This document shows positions 61,659-64,000 of a stretch of DNA of 64,000 bases, piece after piece. The notes below the pieces were generated by a model. It searched no databases, was not told the origin of the DNA, and saw only the letters and a program-made list of their open reading frames with translations. The stretch comes from Bacillota bacterium. GTDB taxonomy: Bacteria; Bacillota; Clostridia; Lachnospirales; Lachnospiraceae. The stretch lies in contig JAEZGK010000058.1 in NCBI GenBank assembly GCA_023437365.1, positions 186,001 through 250,000 on the forward strand, written 5' to 3'. The position numbers were made by a program, and so were the translations under genes. Position 1 is the stretch's first letter. Every line of letters begins with the position of its first letter.

Positions 61659-63502
61659 TATACACCCATATAATTGATCAGCTTATCATAAATCTCATCC
61701 ATGACTGTTATCACCTTCGCAGAAAGATTATATGCATTCTGGTATCGAACCAGGTTCATGGCTTCCTCATCCACATCCACACCTGACACAGATAGTCTTT
61801 GATTGGTGATAGAAGTCAGTATATTGGACTGACTCTCTGCAAAGGTAGCCGCCTTATCCGTATCAATTCCTATTTCAGCTACCAGTGTCTGGAAGAAGCC
61901 TTCCGGTGTTCCAAGTAACGTCTTATCGTCCTTTAATGCCAATAGCTTCTTAACAATATCATTTGCTTCCGTTCCGTTCGTAATATCCTTTGTTGTAGAT
62001 ACCAGGTTGGGGTCGGAAATCAAAGCTTCATTAACAGTAAAATTCTCAGCGGTCATCAAATAATAATATCCGTAATTCGGCTCACCCTCGGTTAGTTCCT
62101 CATAATAAGAACCTGTCTTGGAATCGAATCTGTTGTAATCATAATAAGTGCTGTCACCGGAGTCCTGAAGTGGTCCAAAGGCATAATCCGTCCCGCTTAT
62201 CTTGTCTGTCGCGGTGAAGAAGTCCATACCCGAATTCCCATTTAAATCCTGACCGCTTCTGTGAATATCATTGACAGCCTTTGCATAGCTTCTAACAAAT
62301 TCATTCAGCTGTTCCATATAATATGGAATGCCTTTATAGTTGATGCTTTCTCCAATCTGTCCCATATCGCCGGAGGCATCGGCTTCCACATAATCCTCTA
62401 ATTCAAAATTATATACATATTTCCCGTCTTCTTCCGTAACCTCAAAACCGGTGTAGGCATAATCCCGATCACCAACGGTAATAACACCTGTTTCCGGAAT
62501 GTTCAGCTTTTCCTGGCTGTTAATATTGGTATCCGACATAAGAATATAGTTCTCGCCCTTCTGAGCATCTACCTTTCCCCGAAGATTGAATTGGTTATTC
62601 CCGTCACGAACCTCTAAAAGTGCCTGAAGGGAGCCTCCCAGAGTATTGCTTCTCATATCAAAGCGCTGTCCGTTATCCCACTCAATTTCATATAAACCCT
62701 CAACATCATTCTGGTTATCCTTAAATTCTCTGGGAACCAGCTTCAGCTGATTGAAATTATTATTATCTACCAAGGTAACACCGTCCAGCTTAATGATGTA
62801 GCTGGTAACACCGAATGCATTTCCCACTGCCTTTTCTGATACGGATATATTGGCAATTTCTGAAAGCTCATCCACCAGAAGTGCTCGCTGATCTCTTAAA
62901 TCATTAGCCTTGCCTCCGGTTACCTCCAATGTGGTGATCTGCTTTGATAGTGCCGCAATCTGCTGTGCAGTTGAATTGATCTGCTCCACCTTGTTACGTA
63001 TCTCGAAATTACATTCCTCCTGAATTTTTTTCAGATTTGTTGATAAGGAATTGAAATACTGGGCGAAGCTCTCCGCATAATTCACTACCTGATTCCGTAC
63101 CGTCAGACTGGCGGGATTCTTGGATAGCTCCTGAAGACTGTTGTACATGGAATTATACGTAGTTGTGAATCCATCCACACTGACTTCATTAAAGTAGTTT
63201 TCTATTTCATTCATATAATAGGACTTACCGGAATACTCACCGAATTGCAGATTATTCTTCCAGTATTTCGAATCATAGTATTCGTCCCGCTGCTGTTCGA
63301 CACCATCGACACTGACACCGGTTCCGGCCATACCATAGGAGGAATTCATCTTCAGAGCCTTGCCGGCCTTCTGATTCATCGCCTGTCTGGAATAACCCTC
63401 TGTCTCGGCATTGGAAACATTATGGGCTGTCGTATCCAATGCAGCCTGATATGTATATAATCCCGATACACCTATATTCAGACCAAAAAAAGTTGAACTC
63501 AT
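61658..63502 (-). CDS. flgK: Flagellar hook-associated protein FlgK, second copy
   Basis: A 614-residue junction protein. The N-terminal FFGLNIGVSGLYTYQAALDTTAHNVSNAETEGYSRQ region (start FFGLNIGVSGLYTYQAALD) and the C-terminal LVRYQNAYNLSAKVITVMDEIYD are the conserved D0/D1 coils. GGAGG is 4 bases before the ATG. It follows directly another flgK gene whose end is at 63535. Tandem FlgK homologues suggest distinct junction proteins. Confidence 0.93.
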   Translation of the reverse strand: MSSTFFGLNIGVSGLYTYQAALDTTAHNVSNAETEGYSRQAMNQKAGKALKMNSSYGMAGTGVSVDGVEQQRDEYYDSKYWKNNLQFGEYSGKSYYMNEIENYFNEVSVDGFTTTYNSMYNSLQELSKNPASLTVRNQVVNYAESFAQYFNSLSTNLKKIQEECNFEIRNKVEQINSTAQQIAALSKQITTLEVTGGKANDLRDQRALLVDELSEIANISVSEKAVGNAFGVTSYIIKLDGVTLVDNNNFNQLKLVPREFKDNQNDVEGLYEIEWDNGQRFDMRSNTLGGSLQALLEVRDGNNQFNLRGKVDAQKGENYILMSDTNINSQEKLNIPETGVITVGDRDYAYTGFEVTEEDGKYVYNFELEDYVEADASGDMGQIGESINYKGIPYYMEQLNEFVRSYAKAVNDIHRSGQDLNGNSGMDFFTATDKISGTDYAFGPLQDSGDSTYYDYNRFDSKTGSYYEELTEGEPNYGYYYLMTAENFTVNEALISDPNLVSTTKDITNGTEANDIVKKLLALKDDKTLLGTPEGFFQTLVAEIGIDTDKAATFAESQSNILTSITNQRLSVSGVDVDEEAMNLVRYQNAYNLSAKVITVMDEIYDKLINYMGV

Positions 63503-63534
63503 AATACCTCCGTTCTGCTGCCGAACAGCTCATT

Positions 63535-64000
63535 TTATAGCTTATTAATGATATCCTCCAGCATCTGACTGACTGTATTGACATATCTGGAGGAGGCGTT
63601 GTATGCATGCTGATACTTGATCAAATTCGTTAACTCTTCATCTGAGGATACCCCGGAAACCTCTGATCTCTTGTTATTGATGCTTTCTACCATCGACGCC
63701 TGATTATCTCCAATGGTATCAAACTGCTCACCTCGGTTTGCTATCTCAGAGATAAAGGCCGTGTAATAATCGCTGAAATCATACTCTGTCAAAGTATTCG
63801 GAGATAACGTAGAAAATGTATTTTGCCATACATCCATCAGCTTTTCTACCGCCTTAGGGTCATAGCTTCCGGTTCCGTTTTTGTTTGATAGCGGTATCAA
63901 ATCATAATTTTGCATAATTTCCGGATTTACTTCAATCTCTCCGAGTGTAAATAAAGAGTAGTTGTCCTCCGGATTTTCTTCATTATAGTAAAACGAAGAT
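63535..64000 (-). CDS. flgK: Flagellar hook-associated protein FlgK, first copy (5' part beyond window)
   Basis: The last 155 codons of a FlgK homologue; the frame is open at the right edge. LGEIEVNPEI and the C-terminal LIKYQHAYNASSRYVNTVSQMLEDI match FlgK, as in the copy downstream (32-bp gap). The upstream start is off the window, so its length is unknown. Confidence 0.88.
   Translation of the reverse strand, partial: SSFYYNEENPEDNYSLFTLGEIEVNPEIMQNYDLIPLSNKNGTGSYDPKAVEKLMDVWQNTFSTLSPNTLTEYDFSDYYTAFISEIANRGEQFDTIGDNQASMVESINNKRSEVSGVSSDEELTNLIKYQHAYNASSRYVNTVSQMLEDIINKL

Overview
The window looks like a chromosomal segment of a motile, low-to-mid GC Gram-positive anaerobe of the class Clostridia, most likely a Lachnospiraceae relative. 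The reasons are strong GGAGG ribosome sites, consensus sigma-A promoters with 17-base spacers, the uvrC-hprK-glucokinase-murB-rapZ-whiA-crh order, and a FliW/CsrA flagellar module. Nearly everything from 25 kb onward reads leftward (minus strand). No rRNA, tRNA, insertion sequence, prophage or CRISPR array was seen.

Left part (1-25 kb, housekeeping): dnaE (3' end cut off by the window edge) with a 23-bp tandem repeat array just upstream of its promoter; a membrane-anchored polysaccharide deacetylase; a DUF6873-radical SAM fusion; a LysR regulator divergent from a small unknown gene; then a long leftward operon uvrC, hprK, ROK glucokinase, murB, rapZ, whiA, crh. The HPr-like protein ending this operon has Glu where HPr has its phospho-His, and keeps the HprK target serine. 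About 740 bp of degenerate repeats and hairpins lie between rapZ and whiA, where Bacillus subtilis has yvcK. A two-component system, an amino-acid racemase, ftsH, pyrG (with an elaborate leader) and an lspA homologue follow.

Right part (25-64 kb, flagella and surface glycans): starting at the right edge come flgK (cut off), a second flgK, flgL, fliW, csrA, flaG, fliD, fliS, a FliT/FlgN-like chaperone gene and a short flagellin gene. Next come a small helical protein, a Maf-type flagellin glycosyltransferase, and NeuA- and NeuB-type nonulosonic-acid enzymes. A cluster of about 13 genes then encodes glycosyltransferases, methyltransferases, a pyruvyltransferase-like protein, an LtaS-like phosphoglycerol transferase, a CDP-glycerol phosphotransferase and a CBS-SGNH-CitC multidomain protein. 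Last come four secreted or membrane-anchored proteins, a glycosyltransferase, and a protein that fuses the small helical module to a Maf-like N-terminus.

How it fits together: sigma-28 (SigD/FliA-type) promoters can be read directly before flagellin, before flaG-fliD-fliS, before the small membrane protein that opens the secreted-protein operon (exact TAAA-N15-GCCGATAA) and before the 703-residue secreted protein. A weaker one precedes a glycosyltransferase gene. The secreted proteins therefore appear to belong to the motility regulon. The flagellin leader carries a CsrA-type hairpin, and fliW and csrA are neighbours, so the FliW-CsrA-flagellin feedback loop is probably complete here. The most promising undescribed system is this sigma-28-controlled set of secreted proteins sharing a WxL-like domain, embedded in a flagellar glycosylation island. 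Functions are inferred from sequence reading only; no database search was run.
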